Shown: positions 1 to 13,660 of the stretch, one piece after another
How positions within the stretch are numbered: position 1 is the first letter of the stretch
Layout: each line of letters opens with the position of its first letter
Source of the DNA: Drosophila miranda
Taxonomy: Eukaryota > Arthropoda > Insecta > Diptera > Drosophilidae
DNA: 64,000 nucleotides
Direction of reading: 5' to 3'
Assembly (NCBI RefSeq): GCF_003369915.1
Contig: NC_046674.1
Location: forward strand, 15,314,001 to 15,378,000
Program-made: the position numbers and the translations under genes
The notes under the pieces: generated by a model
Databases searched by the model: none
The model's input: the letters and a program-made list of their open reading frames with translations, nothing else
Told to the model about the DNA's origin: nothing

Positions 1-121
1 GCCCCGTTGTCGTCCTTGTCGTTGTGTTGTCATCGTTTTTTGTTTCGTTTTCTTCCGCCGCCAGTCCTCCAGCATCCTCCAGTCATCACCTCATCATATC
101 GTAGGCTCTCCCTCTTGGGGG

Positions 122-596
122 TTAGGCGCAGTACTCCAAAATGTCCTCGTAGGTGCAGCCATCCCTGCAGCACTCGTGGGCGATGCGGCGACGATGACGC
201 CGCAGGTTGTGTCCATTTTTTCCGTCGCCAGGTGTTCCCTTGCCGTCTGTTGCTGTTCCCGCGCCTGTGTCCGTTCCCGGGATCCCATCCAATTTGTGGA
301 GCAGGGCGACCCACTTACGGGATGGGACATTCGGATCCGGGGCCTGCACCACTTGAGTCTGGGAGTTAGTCGGGCTACAGTACCGCGTATTGATTGGGGG
401 GATGGTACTTACAATTGTGGTTGCGTTTGATCCTGCGTGAGAAACCATTAACACAAATCAGGTCAAGCGCCTCGTTGAGGGCCTCGCCGCAGAACTTCCT
501 GCGGCCCTGGACCTGCTGCAGCATCTGCGACATGGTTGCCGCCACAAGGAGCAGCGACAGACTGAAGCTGAGACTGAGACCGAAGCGTCCGTTCAT
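122..596 (-). CDS. Ilp4: Insulin-like peptide 4 precursor
   Basis: Secreted insulin-family hormone, a ligand for the insulin receptor pathway. Model: exon 1 596-413, exon 2 351-122, 137 aa (D. melanogaster Ilp4 is of similar length). Residues 1-31 form a signal peptide ending VQG. The B chain follows with CGEALNEALDLIC (C-x11-C). A C-peptide of about 60 residues ends in the basic site LRRHRRR, and the 20-residue A chain IAHECCRDGC...YCA has the CC-x3-C-x8-C pattern. The B-chain start RRKFCGEAL and the A chain identify Ilp4 rather than Ilp1, 2, 3 or 5. The donor GTAAGT (412-407) is clear. The acceptor must be the AAG at 354-352, because the nearer CAG gives a frame with an early stop. The start ATG is the first one before the hydrophobic core. 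Ilp5 lies 17 kb away with the phosphodiesterase gene between them. Confidence 0.93.
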
Positions 597-899
597 CCTG
601 CTCTGGATCTGGATCTGGCTCTGGCTCTGGCTCTGACTCCGGCTCTAGCTGCTGCTCTGGTTCTGGATCTTGCTCGTATTCGTGCTCGTGCTCTCGCCGG
701 GCATGAAAGGATAGCCGTCACAGCTCTCTCCGTATCCGTATCTGTATCCGTATCCACAGTAGCCACTGTTCTTGCCCGTCGTCCTGTCGTCGTCGGCTTC
801 TGTCCTGAGATGCGACTTGTGTCCGGTTGATCGATCTATGCGCATGCCAATGCCAACTGAAACTGATCTCCGTGCCGCTGCTCCGCCTCACTCGATAAC

Positions 900-992
900 T
901 CTCCGACCTCCCTCCCACACAGGTAGAGCGTAGAGCGTAGACCGCGTACCGCATACCGCATACCGCATACCGTATACCGTAGAGCGGCGGAT
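900..992. repeat. Degenerate ACCGCAT tandem repeat upstream of Ilp4
   Basis: Short units of the form (G)TACCGCATACCG are repeated several times between about 935 and 985, followed by GTATACCGTA variants. It lies between the divergent Ilp4 gene and the phosphodiesterase gene, so it is probably in promoter or 5' UTR DNA. No function can be read from the sequence. Confidence 0.6.
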
Positions 993-1201
993 CAGTCCTC
1001 AGGTTCCTCCTCAGGTCAGTCAACTGACGTTGTTTTTCAGCTGCAGGGAAAACTACACGCTGTTTTGGTTTTCACCGCCAGCCGGCAGGCAAATGCCCAA
1101 CGGGGGTGGCCTTTCCCGCACAGGAATAGCCCAAATAACACAAACTTTAATCTCTCTCTCTTTCTCTCTTTCTCTCTCTCTGTCCCTCTCTCTGATTGCA
1201 G

Positions 1202-4117
1202 GCTACTTCTGGCACATCAGCGACCTTCACTTGGATACCATCTACTCGACCCAGGGGGACATTTACCGAAGCTGCTGGCAGTTGGAGCGACCCGTCTCCA
1301 GCTCCAGTTCGGGCTCCAATGCCGCGAATGCGGCCAGTGAGGCGCCAGGGCTCTTTGGGCACTACAACTGCGACAGTCCCTGGAGCCTGGTGGAGTCCGC
1401 CGTGAAGACAATGAAGGCCAAGCAGGGCGACAATGTGGAGTTTGTCCTCTGGACCGGGGATGCCCTCTCGCACTCGGCCCAGCCGCTGTCCGAGCAGAAG
1501 CAGCACGAGATCCTGCGCAACATCACGGATCTTCTCGGACGCAGCTTCTCCTCGCAGTTCATCTTCCCCGTTTTGGGGCACGAGGACGGCAGCGGCAGCT
1601 ACCAAAGGATGGGCGAACTCTGGCGCCACTGGCTGCCTTCGGAAGCACTTGTGACCTTTGACCAGGGCGGCTACTACTCCATCGAGCAGACGAAGAGCCG
1701 CCTGCGCATCGTTGCCCTCAACACGAACTTCATGCGTCTGGATCACGACCCCCCAGATCCCAGGGCATCGCACAGCCTGCGCTGGCCAGTCGAGTACTAT
1801 GCAGAGCCCAAGGCCTCCGTCAGCTCCATGTCCGCCCAGGAGGAGGTGCTGGCCGAGCAGCAGTGGCTCTGGCTGGAGGAGGTGCTCACCAAGTCGCGGG
1901 ATAAACAGGAAACGGTAATCAAGGGTCTAGAAACTTTGTAAATGGGTAAAGAGTGAGAGTTTACCCAAATAAAAGGAGGTAGGAATGTCCTTGACTTCCA
2001 TACCTGAAAATTTAGGGAAATCCTTTATAGCTGTGTACCAAAAGATACCCCGGGAAGTAAGGGAATACGTACATTTTGATTAGAGGCTCCACAGGTTCCA
2101 ATCGATTGATAAAAAAAAACAACAAAAAACACACAGTTCTAGATAGTTAATTAACATCGTCCAATGTCCGTCTGAAGAAGCTTATTAATGGGTGAAATCC
2201 CAGCAAAGCAGGAAGTGAATGCAAGTCGTATACGAGTACCTGTAATAATTTTATAGATAAAAGTATAAATTTATTCCCAGCATTCCCCCGTTTCCTCTGG
2301 CTCCGCTGGATATATTTTTGTGTGGAATTTTATTCATCAATTTAAAAATTACAGCCTGTAATGCGAATGCTGAAATCTGTCCGATATTAACAAGATATTT
2401 AAAGGGATTTTCGTTTTCTGCATGCAGATATTCATAAATACTCGTGCATATATGAGTGCATTCGTATGTACCGGGGCCACCGTGTCGTGAATAAAATCGA
2501 ATAGCAGCGAGTTCCTGGTTGATTAATTGGTATATTTAATTTGCTGGGTGGCCTTATATCGAATGCGATTTATCTGTTTGAATATCTGTGGCTGCCACCA
2601 GGTCTACATCGTGGGTCACATGCCGCCGGGCGTGGACGAGCGTCATCTGGGACCGCAGCAGCACAACCAGTTAATGTTCACGGAGCGCAACAACCGGCGG
2701 TATCTGGAGATGGTGCGCCGCTTCGCCTCGGTCATTCAGGGACAGTTCTTCGGCCACCTGCACTCGGACACTTTCCGCCTTATCTATGATGCCCAAGGTA
2801 GTGTCATCGCCCCCCGAATTGCCTGTAATCCAGTTCGGTTTTCAAACCGCCCTTGATTCATTGACAGGACACCCCATCTCTTGGATGATGATTGCCCCCT
2901 CGATTGTGCCACGGAAGGCGGGCATCGGCTCATCCAATAATCCGGCCCTGCGGCTGTACAAATTCGACACGGGAAGCGGCCAGGTGCTGGACTACACCCA
3001 GTTCTGGCTAGACCTGCCACTGGCTAATCGGGCCCAGGAGCCGCTCTGGCAGCCCGAGTACAATCTGACGCACTACTACGCCCTCTCCGAGATCTCCGCC
3101 CTGGCGTTGCACAATTTTGCGGAGCGCTTCACGGGCACCGATGCCTCCTGGTTCACCAGGTAAATGTTTTGAGAGCAATTATAGTTGTCCCCTTTCCGTT
3201 GATTGATGTTTACTCAGTAATCTGTCATCAGTTAAAAAGGTATATTCGTTTTGGGCAGGTTTTGCAATAAAGTCAACCATAGCACAATAGAAAGAATCCA
3301 ATGTTTGGATTCAAAAGGTATTTGAATCACTGTTTACATGGGAGATACTTTATCCCTTGAAGTAAAATGAGTCCCAAGTCTTAACTCTAATAGTACGAGG
3401 ATTATTTAAGCTGAACTCTGTAGGTTTTTGGTAGAACTAAAGAAGGAATTCTAAAGGTCTTAAGTTCTTTTCAGGCTCATTCGAAAAACCTCCAGTTAAT
3501 CCACAAAACTACTCAAATTACATGAGTCACAGCATGGTATGGATAGCTATGATATGGATCTTTCAACGAATATCAGCCATTATCTACTGTGGTTGTGCAC
3601 CCTAGATATCCAGATGCATATAGCAACTGCAGGGGTCCAAGAACTTTTCCAATTGAATCTACATTTCCCCAAATAGTTGCAACTACTGCTTTAAGTGGAA
3701 CATCCCTTTGATATATGTATTTAAAGAGAAACTATTCCAGGGTAGATCCGACCAATACATCCTCTACACTCTCTCTCTCTCCCTTACCCTCTTGATACTC
3801 CCTCTGTTGTGTTTTTTTTTCTCATCTGCAGATACCACAGAGCCAATGCCGTGCGATATCAGTCCGGTACGCCCTGCCAGGGCCTGTGCATGCTCAATCA
3901 TTACTGCGCCATCACGCGCCTGGACTACGACGAGTTCCGGCTGTGCCTGGAGGAGGAGCAGCTGCCGTTGCAGGGCCGAGCGGCCATGTCCGCGCTTCCA
4001 CAGTCGTGGAGCTGTCTGCTTGCTGCTCTGGGTGCTCTTTTTTATGGCCTGCAAAGGATGTTGTGGGGGCAGAGCAGCAGGCGATGCAGCAGCAATTGCC
4101 GCAACCAGCGAATTTAA
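1202..4117 (+). CDS. CG32052: Acid sphingomyelinase-like phosphodiesterase (5' exon not resolved)
   Basis: Member of the SMPDL3/acid sphingomyelinase calcineurin-like metallophosphoesterase family, expected to be secreted or lysosomal. Visible exons: 1202-1914, 2602-2797, 2868-3159 and 3832-4117, with matching phases, giving about 495 residues plus an unseen N-terminus. Motifs: DLHLD (first metal site), WTGD, GHM, and GHLHSD (last metal site). The usual GNH(E/D) motif reads GHED at 1576-1587, so the conserved Asn is missing. The C-terminus has a hydrophobic stretch (SCLLAALGALFYGL), either a membrane segment or a signal for lipid anchoring. The 3' cysteine cluster (CQGLCMLNHYC) matches the family's C-terminal subdomain. 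The first exon, which should carry a signal peptide, is not found with confidence. An ATG at 838 or 844 reads open to a donor at about 924-925 in the right phase but encodes no signal. The position between Ilp4 and Ilp5 is as I recall for D. melanogaster CG32052. Confidence 0.85.
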
Positions 4118-4572
4118 GCGTTCTCGTTTAAGCCAGAACATATCAAAAACGTGGGGAGGATGGAGATGCCACCAGAAAGGAAATGGACGATGAGGATAGG
4201 GATGAGAATGAGGATGAGGATGAGGATGAAGATGACTTGCCGCTCACTGGCTCACCAATTCCTATATACAAATATAGCGCTAATTTACTCTCAATTATGC
4301 CCCATGCTCCATGCCCCATGCAGGAGTGTGTGGGCCATATCGTTTGTGTGTGTGATATGACTACAAAGAATCGTCTCTGCATCATATGTATTTGTGTATA
4401 AGCCACTTTATATGTATGTTTATGCCGCTATGTATATGTGTTCGTGTATTGGAAGAATATGAATATGGATATGGATATGGATATGAGATACTGATACATA
4501 TGTATTATGTATAAGTATATGTACGTATATATCATATGTTTATGTGTGTGTACTTATTGTATATGAAATAAA
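4118..4572 (+). other. 3' UTR of the phosphodiesterase gene with AATAAA
   Basis: Non-coding tail after the stop at 4117. It includes a purine (GATGAG)n run at about 4190-4240, a (GGATAT)n run near 4460-4485, and a polyadenylation signal AATAAA at 4567-4572. The end of the transcript is inferred from that signal only. Confidence 0.5.
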
Positions 4573-6401
4573 CGAAATACAATTTTTTTTTAATGTTACT
4601 CCTCTCTTTCTCCGCGTGTTCCTCTCTGGGTTTCAATAAATATTTAAGCAACAAATTGTGGCATAAATAAATGTGTTAATTTGGCGCAAACAAGTCCAGC
4701 AGTTAAGTAAAGCGATTGCCAGTGCGGTAAACGAGGTCTTCCTCGTCGACCTTCTGGTTACGCGCCGAATGGGGAACCTCCTTTTTTATGGGCCACGACC
4801 ATTAAGGAGCGAAAACCGCATCGTATCGCATAAAAAAGAGGCCAAGCCGAAGAGTCATGCCAAGGAGGCAGGAACACTCACGTCTCACTATGTGGAGAGA
4901 CAGAGACCTGCATATGGGAATGGGTACACGGATACCGATACGGATGCGGAAGCGGATGCGGTTGCGGATACGGCTGAGGATGGTGTAGTTTATGGGCTGA
5001 TGTTCTGGAGGACCGTTTCGCCGAGAAATCGCTAGGAATATGTAAAGCTTAGAGAAGGAAAGGTAGATTAAAAACGTGTCGAATAAGTAGCAGATCATGG
5101 GTTTAAACTTCCGACAGCAAGGATATTCGTGCCACATTTCCCATCCAATCACATCACTAGATAGACCTTTGGGGTGCCCCAGATAATCATTAAAGAAAGG
5201 GGTTTCAAAGATAAATCTTCAGCAAAAACCATTAAAGTTCTCCCTCGGCACAACAACACGCCCGAAAACAGCTTGGATTTCCCATTAGAACGCCGCAGGA
5301 TTGATCCCAGATTAATTATATATATATTTGATTCGCATATATAGTACAACTACTACAATATGTATGCCGAAAGTCAATCGAAATGCAAATGAATGGGGTT
5401 TCAGTGCTCGTTCCCGTTAGCGTTCCCTGATTTGAATTTGATTTGAATCTTTCCAATTTAGTATCTCAGAACATGCCACAAATGGCAACTAAGATACCTT
5501 GTATCTATCCTCGGGTCGTATCATAAGTAATGCATGAGTTGTCTCGCATTGACCCCCAAAGCTTGTTGCATGATGGCCCTCCCTCCCTACCTCCCTCCCT
5601 CCCCCTATCTCACTCTCTCTCTATCCCCAGCCCCCTTGCAATCAGACGAGGGGCGTGCGTGACTTTGCTACGTGATGGTCAAGTAAATTATAGGCGAAAC
5701 CAAAACGGCCTCCTTCGTTTGATGCTGGCAGGCGAATTTGTCGGCCGCCTGCGGGGAGTCGAAAGTACTTTACTGACAAGTTGTTGCATAATTCGAGGCG
5801 CCACGGCCATGCCAGGTTATCCGAGTCCATCAAAGTTGCACTTGCAGCCAAAACCCATAGCCAAAGTGACAAACACAAGACAACACATGCCACCCCGCAG
5901 TCATTAAAGTTTATTAAGAAATTTCTGCCAACTCTTTGGCCCCAAGTGTGTCTTCGGTACACTAAAAGAAAAGTGCATGCAAGAAACCAGCTTAGGACAA
6001 CAAATATGTGAAAATAACAAAGAAATGAGAATAAAATGGCTGAGCCGTAGCAGTAGAGATGAGGTTCTATCGCTCTAGTTGGGGTTTTTGCACGACTTTT
6101 CGCTCAGTGTAGTTGTAGGTGCACGAGTGTCTGTATGCCAGTGTTTTTGGTTGTTTGGTTGTGTGTGTGTCGAGCTTCTTTGGGACTCTGTTTGCCCCCT
6201 TGATAATACGTGAGGCAGGCAACAGGCACCACCAGAAGAAGCAGTAGAAAAAGCATCAGAAGAAGCAATGGAAGCAGTAGAAGAAGCAACACAAACTTCA
6301 GCAGCAGGCGACGAAATGTTTTGGTTTTGTGGCTTTTGCAATTTGGCAAAGTTCGTTTTAGATTTTAACTTGAATTGGGGTTTTCAGGTTGGGGTTCAGT
6401 A

Positions 6402-6440
6402 CGATGCGATGCGATGCGATGCGATGCGATGCGATGCGAT
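6402..6440. repeat. Pentanucleotide (GATGC)n repeat
   Basis: About eight perfect head-to-tail copies of CGATG. It is a simple tandem repeat in non-coding DNA. Confidence 0.9.
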
Positions 6441-9400
6441 TCAGTGTTCGGTTCGGTTTTGGGCTTGAGCTGGGGGCTGGGCTGGGTGTTGGCTTTCCGT
6501 CATAACGCATCGTGGCCCCCAAGGACACTTGGCAGCCAAAATAATATACAAAATCCATATGAATACATATATCTTTGCATATGTAGATATTCGCATATTT
6601 GCAGAATATTTCTCTTATTTTTTGCCATGCATATGCGATACATTATAAACACTCACCTGTTCCACTCAGGCCGCAGCCAGATGCCAGCTGGTAGAGCACA
6701 TATGTACATACATACATACATACATATATATGTATATCCATATATGTACATATCTGAGTATGTAGTTTCTGAGGAGAGATGGGGAGATGGGAAGAAGGGG
6801 AGGTCTTGGTCTTGGGGCCATTTGGCATATAAATATTTGCACATTATAGCAATGTATACACTCTGCTGCGCTTAGCACGGTTGAGACTGAGGCTGCCTGC
6901 TGTATGTATAATTCTTCTGCTGATTCCTATCCCATCCCGATTCCGCTGCCTTTTTCGCTTCGGCCAAAAACAATTTCAATTCTAATGTGCCATTAATCAT
7001 TCAAAAACATTAAACATATTATTTTTTTGGTTGGCTTTCTAGCGTGAAATACTAAAGCAAAACGAGCAGAGAGGAGACTTTGAAGAGTGGCGGGAGATAG
7101 GCGAGTGTGAAAGAGCGGCGATGAGTGCAGGAGAGCTTCGAGCGGGCGGGGGGACAAGCAGGCAGGCAGCTTAGTTGCCTGTCAGGTGCTCTCTACTGAA
7201 AAAGCTTTTTTGTGCATGGGTTAAATTTCGTCCGCTCGAACAGCAGGAAAGGGGGGTTAAGAGAGTGAAGAGTGAAGAGTGGAGAGGGAGAGAATGGCGT
7301 GGAAACACATTCGATGCACTAATTGTTGTGCTTGAACGAACCGAAAGCACATGAACTTGTGAAATACGAATGCGCTTCATCAAAATCCATAAAGCATGAG
7401 AAGAGGGAGAGGGAACACGGCGCAAAATAACGGTATTAAGTTGTTGCTGTTTGCCGATTCTTCAGTGCTTGATGGCAAAACTAAATTTCCAAAAATATAA
7501 GCAGATAAAAACTAAATATACCAAACACACACACGCGCACGTACATATGTATGTATGTGGATACGAAGTGGAAAAAATAAAACAATGCGAATCACTACTA
7601 TGACGAACAAAAATATCAAATTTGTGTTGATAGACGCTTGTCTATTGCTGGAAATGAAACAACACGAATTGAAATTGTTTTCTGTGTCTGTGGCTCACGA
7701 GTCACTTCGATGTGCATCGAAGCACTACAGAGGAAGAAGTTATACTTCCCGATAAATCCATGCTATGGGAAAGATCTCAGCTTAAGAGAAAGATTAGGAG
7801 CGATTTAAGAGCGGTTTAAACTTCAAACAAAATCGGCGAAAGCTGCCGAACGGACACTACCCTCCAGAAAAGTATGCCCACCAAAGTAACTGTTGTAAGT
7901 AGGCTACAAAAAAATAAAATAAACAACAAGTGTCCGCCCGCACGGCAAATCAGTAGAACCCCAAGCATTAGTTAGGGTATTCGAACTGCTTTAAAATTGC
8001 TTTCCAAAAGTCCAAAAATAAATATTCAATATTTAGAAAAACATGCATATAAATATACATGTTTGTGCGGCCCACAAGTGTACATATGTATATAAACAAC
8101 CATAGGTGAAGCAATCTAGTACATATATCGAATCGTTGTTTTCTAGTTAATTAGGTGGTTTAGCGCACCCCTATATGTGTATATATGTATGCCCCCTGTT
8201 CGAGTGTGAGTGTTGAATATTTATCGCTTCTTCGACTTGGATGCCATTAGGGGGGTCTGTGTGAAAGAATACGTGATTAGCCAGTGGCTATTCGGACTAA
8301 TTTATAAGCGGCTGCGAGTGAGAATGAGAGTGTGTGCGAGTGGGCGTTGGGCAGGGACAGGGACAGGGGCCCCTTAGGTACGGTACACTACTACATATGT
8401 ATGTATCACTCTCTATGTGTGTCATCATTTTCCATTTTCCATGAAAGAAGACGATCCAAAGAGCAAGAGGAACTTTCGCTGCTTTCGCGAACTTTTTGGT
8501 GGCATGCGTCGAGAGCCACCGAGCGACAGAGTAACAATAATATTTCGCACCGCGGACGTGTTCAGAGTCGAGTCCCAGCTTCCGAGTCCCCAGTACGGAA
8601 CAGTACGAGTGTTTGTCTGCCCTGCCCTGTCCTACCCTGCCCTGCCCTGCCCTGCCCTGCCACCAAGTGCAGCCGCTAAAGGTGTGCTGTGCTTTGTGTG
8701 TCCATCAGTATTTTTGTTGTGTGTGGTGCAGTGTAATTTGCGGACTGGCAAATTGAAAACGAGGCGCCAACGAAAATGAATGCCCGGAAAATGCGACACA
8801 AAAGAATAATGGTTAGGGGGAACACTCCACTCCTCTCCTCTCCCGATCCCGATTCCCGCATATATGGCGGATATATGCGCCATCAAAAATTAATTAAATA
8901 AAGTGCATTAAAGCGAAATCAACCGATATGAGCGCACAAAAGCTAATTAGCATTTAAAGCGCAATTAAAAAGTGAAGCCAAAATGAGATGAGGCTCTGCT
9001 CTGCCAAATGAAAATCAACTTCAGCCGCGAGAAAAGCCAAAAACCCGAAAACTCAAAAAACCAAAAAAACCAAAAAGCCAGAAACTGGCAATAATACAAG
9101 AAGAAAAAAACACACACACACACACACACATACACACTACAATTGCTTGCAAGTGAAACAATTAAATGACATTTTAAGCGAATTTTCTTCTCATGCTTCA
9201 ACCGCTTTCTACGAGTATATGGACTCTTTTCTGCTATTTTCGTGTGGATATTGCTACCCCGAAAAACTCGGGGGGAAATCGTGTGCTGCCGCGTGGAGAC
9301 GTGGAGAGACCAGAAAGACCAGAATCCAATAAAAAAATATATAAAAAAAGAAGAAAAAAATTAAAAAAGAAGAACTACACTCAGAAATAGAATATTAGAG

Positions 9401-12400
9401 ACGTGCTCTCGGACGCGGCAGTAAAAATTCTGTAATAGTCGGCGGGTCCGGGTCCGGGTCCGGGTCCGGGGCCTGGCCAGGCGACCTGCATACACATCTA
9501 TACAATCTATAGATACGAATACGAATGTAGTATCTACGTATCTATCCATCTTTCCGCCGCTTCCTGGGCCCTGTCTCCGTCGCCGACTTGTCGTTCATCG
9601 ACGGCAACCAAATGTTTTTTTTATATTTCACTTTTTTGCTCTTTTTTTGTTGCTGTTGCTGTTGCTGTTTCTGTTGCTGTTGGTGTCGGCTCTCAAAGAT
9701 ATTCACCAAAACTATCATTGAGTGCTGGTCTTGTTGTTGCTGGTTTTGCTGGGGTGTTTGCATAGAGATTCTTATAAATATGGGGCTGACTGACACTAGT
9801 GGCGTGCGATAAAAGGTGCGCTGGTATACCAGCACCCCCAGGAATGGCTGATGATTCAGTTAGAATTACTCGAAATCGCGATGGGGGCTAGGTAGCTTCA
9901 TGGCTTTAGCATTTCCATTTTCCTTTTGATTTTCACCTTGTCAAGGCTTTGTTTTTCCGCTTTTTGGCAAACGTTTTCTTGAATATCTGCCAAATGGGCT
10001 TTAATATAATTTAATTTGTTGCTGGCGCTGGTTATTAATTGGGTAATAAAAGTCAGTCTGCCACATCTGAAGTGCGTAAGCAGTTCCACTTTGGCCATAA
10101 ATATGTTTTAATTAATTTTTGTTCGCCCCATTCATTGACGCTCTCCGATTTCATATTCATATGCAGACAATGCACTTTATTATGACCGCCAGTGTAGCGC
10201 ACCGCTCGCTCCCTTGGCACGCACTATCTCGCTCGCACACACACACATGATTGTACTTACAGCTATCCCCGAAGCTCGTCGTTCCACTGCTTCTGCTGAT
10301 GATGCTTCTGCTTGCGCCACTGCTTGCTCTCATGCTTCTTCCTCTGCTTCTTCTGCTGCTTCTCTGGTACCCCTCCACAAAGATGTGAAAATGTAGACTG
10401 ATGAAAAACCAACAAAAACAAGCGCCAGCCAGTGATCATTGCGTAAAGTTTTTCCTCGGTTCTCGTTGAGTTTCTGGCGCTGTTTCAGTTTCAGTTCGCC
10501 GATGGTGCGCTTACAAAACGCCGGCTGGCGGCGGACGGGCACGCGCTCCCAGACACCCACCTATCCACCCACCAACGCTCTTGCACGCGGACAGACACGA
10601 ACCGACAGCCACTCTTGAGGGAAAAGAGTGTTGAATGCAATTTGGCGGTGAAAGTGCAAACTGCAGCGCGGGGGCGGGTCGAAGGCGAATCGGATGGGGT
10701 CGCGTAGGGTTGGGTCTCACGATTCAGGGGGCTGCTGCGGTCGAAGCCACTTGGAGCGAACGTTGGCAATTTTCTGGCGTTATTTTTGGATTAAGCAGCG
10801 CCAAATTGTAACAGACGGTAAGCACCCACCCACCCACTCACTCACATTAAAACAAATAAATAAGTATTTTCCCAACACACTCGTGCCTGGCCTGTGTTTA
10901 TTTGTTGAATATTAGTGTACTTTAGTGTAACCCCACCCCGAGCCCCCATGGAGTTCCCAAGAGAGAGAGAGAGAGAGAGCTAGCTAGAAGCTAAATTAAA
11001 TATTTAAACGATCCAACTAAAACAAAATCAGAAACACAATGCTATCCGTTAATAATTAAATCAGCAAGAGCCAGTCGGAAAGCCTGGCAAACATCAAGGC
11101 AAGCGTGAAAGCCGACCACCTACCCACGTACCCACATACCCACGTACCCACCCGCTTTTAGCCAGTTTTTGGGGATTTCGAGAAGCGCAATCCGCAACCA
11201 GGCAATCCGCTCCACTCAGATACACAGATGCGTCGTCGTCGACACACAGATTTGCGAAATCTAACAATATTTGCACCTGATTTCAATGCATACACACAGG
11301 CAGACACGCATGCATATATAGCCATGATTATAGTTTATATAGCAACCGCCCACGACCCACACCCACACCCACCACATCACACTCATCCTCTCACACATGC
11401 CCCACGGAGTCGAGTCGAGAGATGATAATGATGTCGATGGCGCTGTTTCTGTTTCTGGTTCTGATGCTGGTTCTGGTGCTGGTGCTGTCAAAATGAACGC
11501 ACAGCAGGAAAAAAAGAGAACCGAAGAGAGATGTTAATTACGAAAGCGCGAAAGTCCTCATACCTTATACCCTAACTAAATTCATAGCCGAATTCACAGC
11601 ATTTTACGATCATTTAAATAAAACATTGATTTCTAGCCGCAGCTATTGTCTCTGTGGGGGCAAACTTTAGTTGTTTGCCAGAAAACAGCCATAAAATAGG
11701 CTGGGAATTTCTAGCTGAATTTTAAAGGTATTTCTGAAAGTTTATAGGGCTTTAATGAAGAGGTTTCAATAGTTCGTAAGAGAAAACTTGTATAATCTAA
11801 TTATAAGAGTCCTTTACTCCTACGAACGATTCAATAATAGTATTAAACAATCTGCAGCTGTACTTAAGGAATCCTTCTAGAAATGATAGACAAAACAGAC
11901 CGAAGAAAAGAATTCAAGGAAATATCTGCTTCTGATTTGCTCGCAATCCTTCCAACAATCGGTTCTTAGTTTTCTTATGTCCTTCTCTTGTGATAGGTCT
12001 TAAAGAGCCCAATGTATTTGAGGAATTTCAATAAGAAAACCGCATCGCATAGTGGCGTGGAGATTGCTCGCCTGAAAAGAGTACGGAAACTGCTACAGTG
12101 GGTGGCTTGAGTGGGTTGGCTCTGGGCATATGGTATAGGTAGAAGAATATTGTTTCTGTGGCACCTCACACACCTCCCCCCCCCCCTTTCGTTTCCCTTC
12201 CCCCACACAATACTCATGTTTAACTTTCCTTTCCTTTTTTTTTTTTTATTCAAACATTATTTTAGTGAAAATTTTTTATGCAAATTCTCTTACAATTCCT
12301 GTGCTTAGTACATAGAATGCAGCACGCACCTGTTCGGCTTGCCTGTGTGTGTGTTGAGTGGGGGCTGTGTGCTGGTGTGTGTGTGCGGGTTGTGTTAAAC

Positions 12401-13656
12401 TTTAATTGGGACATCAAGTGGCAAGCTCTTGCCGCTCTGGCTCTGGCTCTGGCTCTGCCACTGCCATTGCCACTGGCTTCCTGCCTTTTGTGCTGTAATT
12501 TGCATAATATTTTATTAAATGTTGATTAATTTGTGCGATTCTTGGGTGCCGTTTCCGGGTGCCACGATTGCCACAGCAGCAGTCGTAGCAGCTGTGTGGC
12601 AGCTGCCTCGACGTGGCATGCAACCGCGGCCGAGGCAAAAGCAAAAGCAGCTCAATTAAAACGCATAAAATACGAACAAACACACCAAAATACTTCATTA
12701 CGATTATTTCAAGTGTCTTTTATTGCATTTTCCAACCATTTTCAACAATCAGCCGCTCCCTCGCACTCTCCTTCTTCTGCTGTCTCTCTTCTCTCTTATC
12801 TTCTCTTCTCTTTTGATGGTGATGATTATGATTTTCATACATTTTCCTTCTCTGATGCGGATTTTGATACATTTTTCGTCGAACACAAGTGTACATACAT
12901 ACATACATCAGTGGAAATGACGCAAATCTGAACAATAATATCTTTGCTTTTCCTCACAGCTGCTAATTTTATTTGAGGTGACACACAAGGCGGGAATTTC
13001 AAAATAGAGCAAACAGCAGACAGATATGTAGATAGAAAGACAGAAAGATAGCGTGCGGCTAAAAAGAAAGGGGCCGAAAGACGTAGACATAAACGTTGAG
13101 AGCCAGAGCGAGAGCGAGAGAAGATACCATCGGAATCGAGTCGAGTGTGTGTGGAAAATATGAGTATGAGCAAAAAAAATTGAGCACATTTCAATATTTT
13201 TTGCCGCTGTCTTGGCCTCTATTTTTAGGCCCCAAAAACAACACAAAATCCCATATAATATATACACATGTATATTTTTGTTCCTTTTTGTTTTTTTGCC
13301 CAGCAAGCAGTGCTCTCAAATTAGTTTAAGATACATTTCTCAATGTGACAGAAGTGAGTGAGACGCAGCAAATTGGAAAAAATCATATAGTTATAGTATA
13401 TCTGTATCTTTAAGATTTTTTTTTGTTTTTTTCCCGTGTGTAATTTGTGAGCAGCAGCTGTAAAATCGGAACAGATTCCAATGATTCCAGTGCTTACAAT
13501 TGGAGTACTCTATATACCTACATACTCGTATATATTCTTTTTTTTGACGTGTGTTGTATAAATAGTAGTGATGGCATTGAAGTGTTTTTGTGCTGCTATT
13601 AAAAGTGTATTCGTTTTGGAGGAAAACTCTGAAAAGTTGTCTTGACCAGATTACCC

Positions 13657-13660
<4 letters not shown>

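Noticed and set aside
532-633. Plus-strand frame MVAATRSSD... ending in Trp-Leu repeats
   Set aside because: It is antisense to Ilp4 exon 1 and made of a CTGGAT/CTGGCT repeat.
1030-1941. 303-codon plus frame running from 1030 through the sphingomyelinase exon
   Set aside because: Its first 57 codons read through a (CT)n tract and a TTGCAG acceptor into 1202. The Leu-Ser run only mimics a signal peptide, and the frame also runs past the donor at 1915.
6402-6440. CRISPR-like or regulatory array from the GATGC run
   Set aside because: Perfect pentanucleotide slippage repeat without spacers; the genome is an insect.
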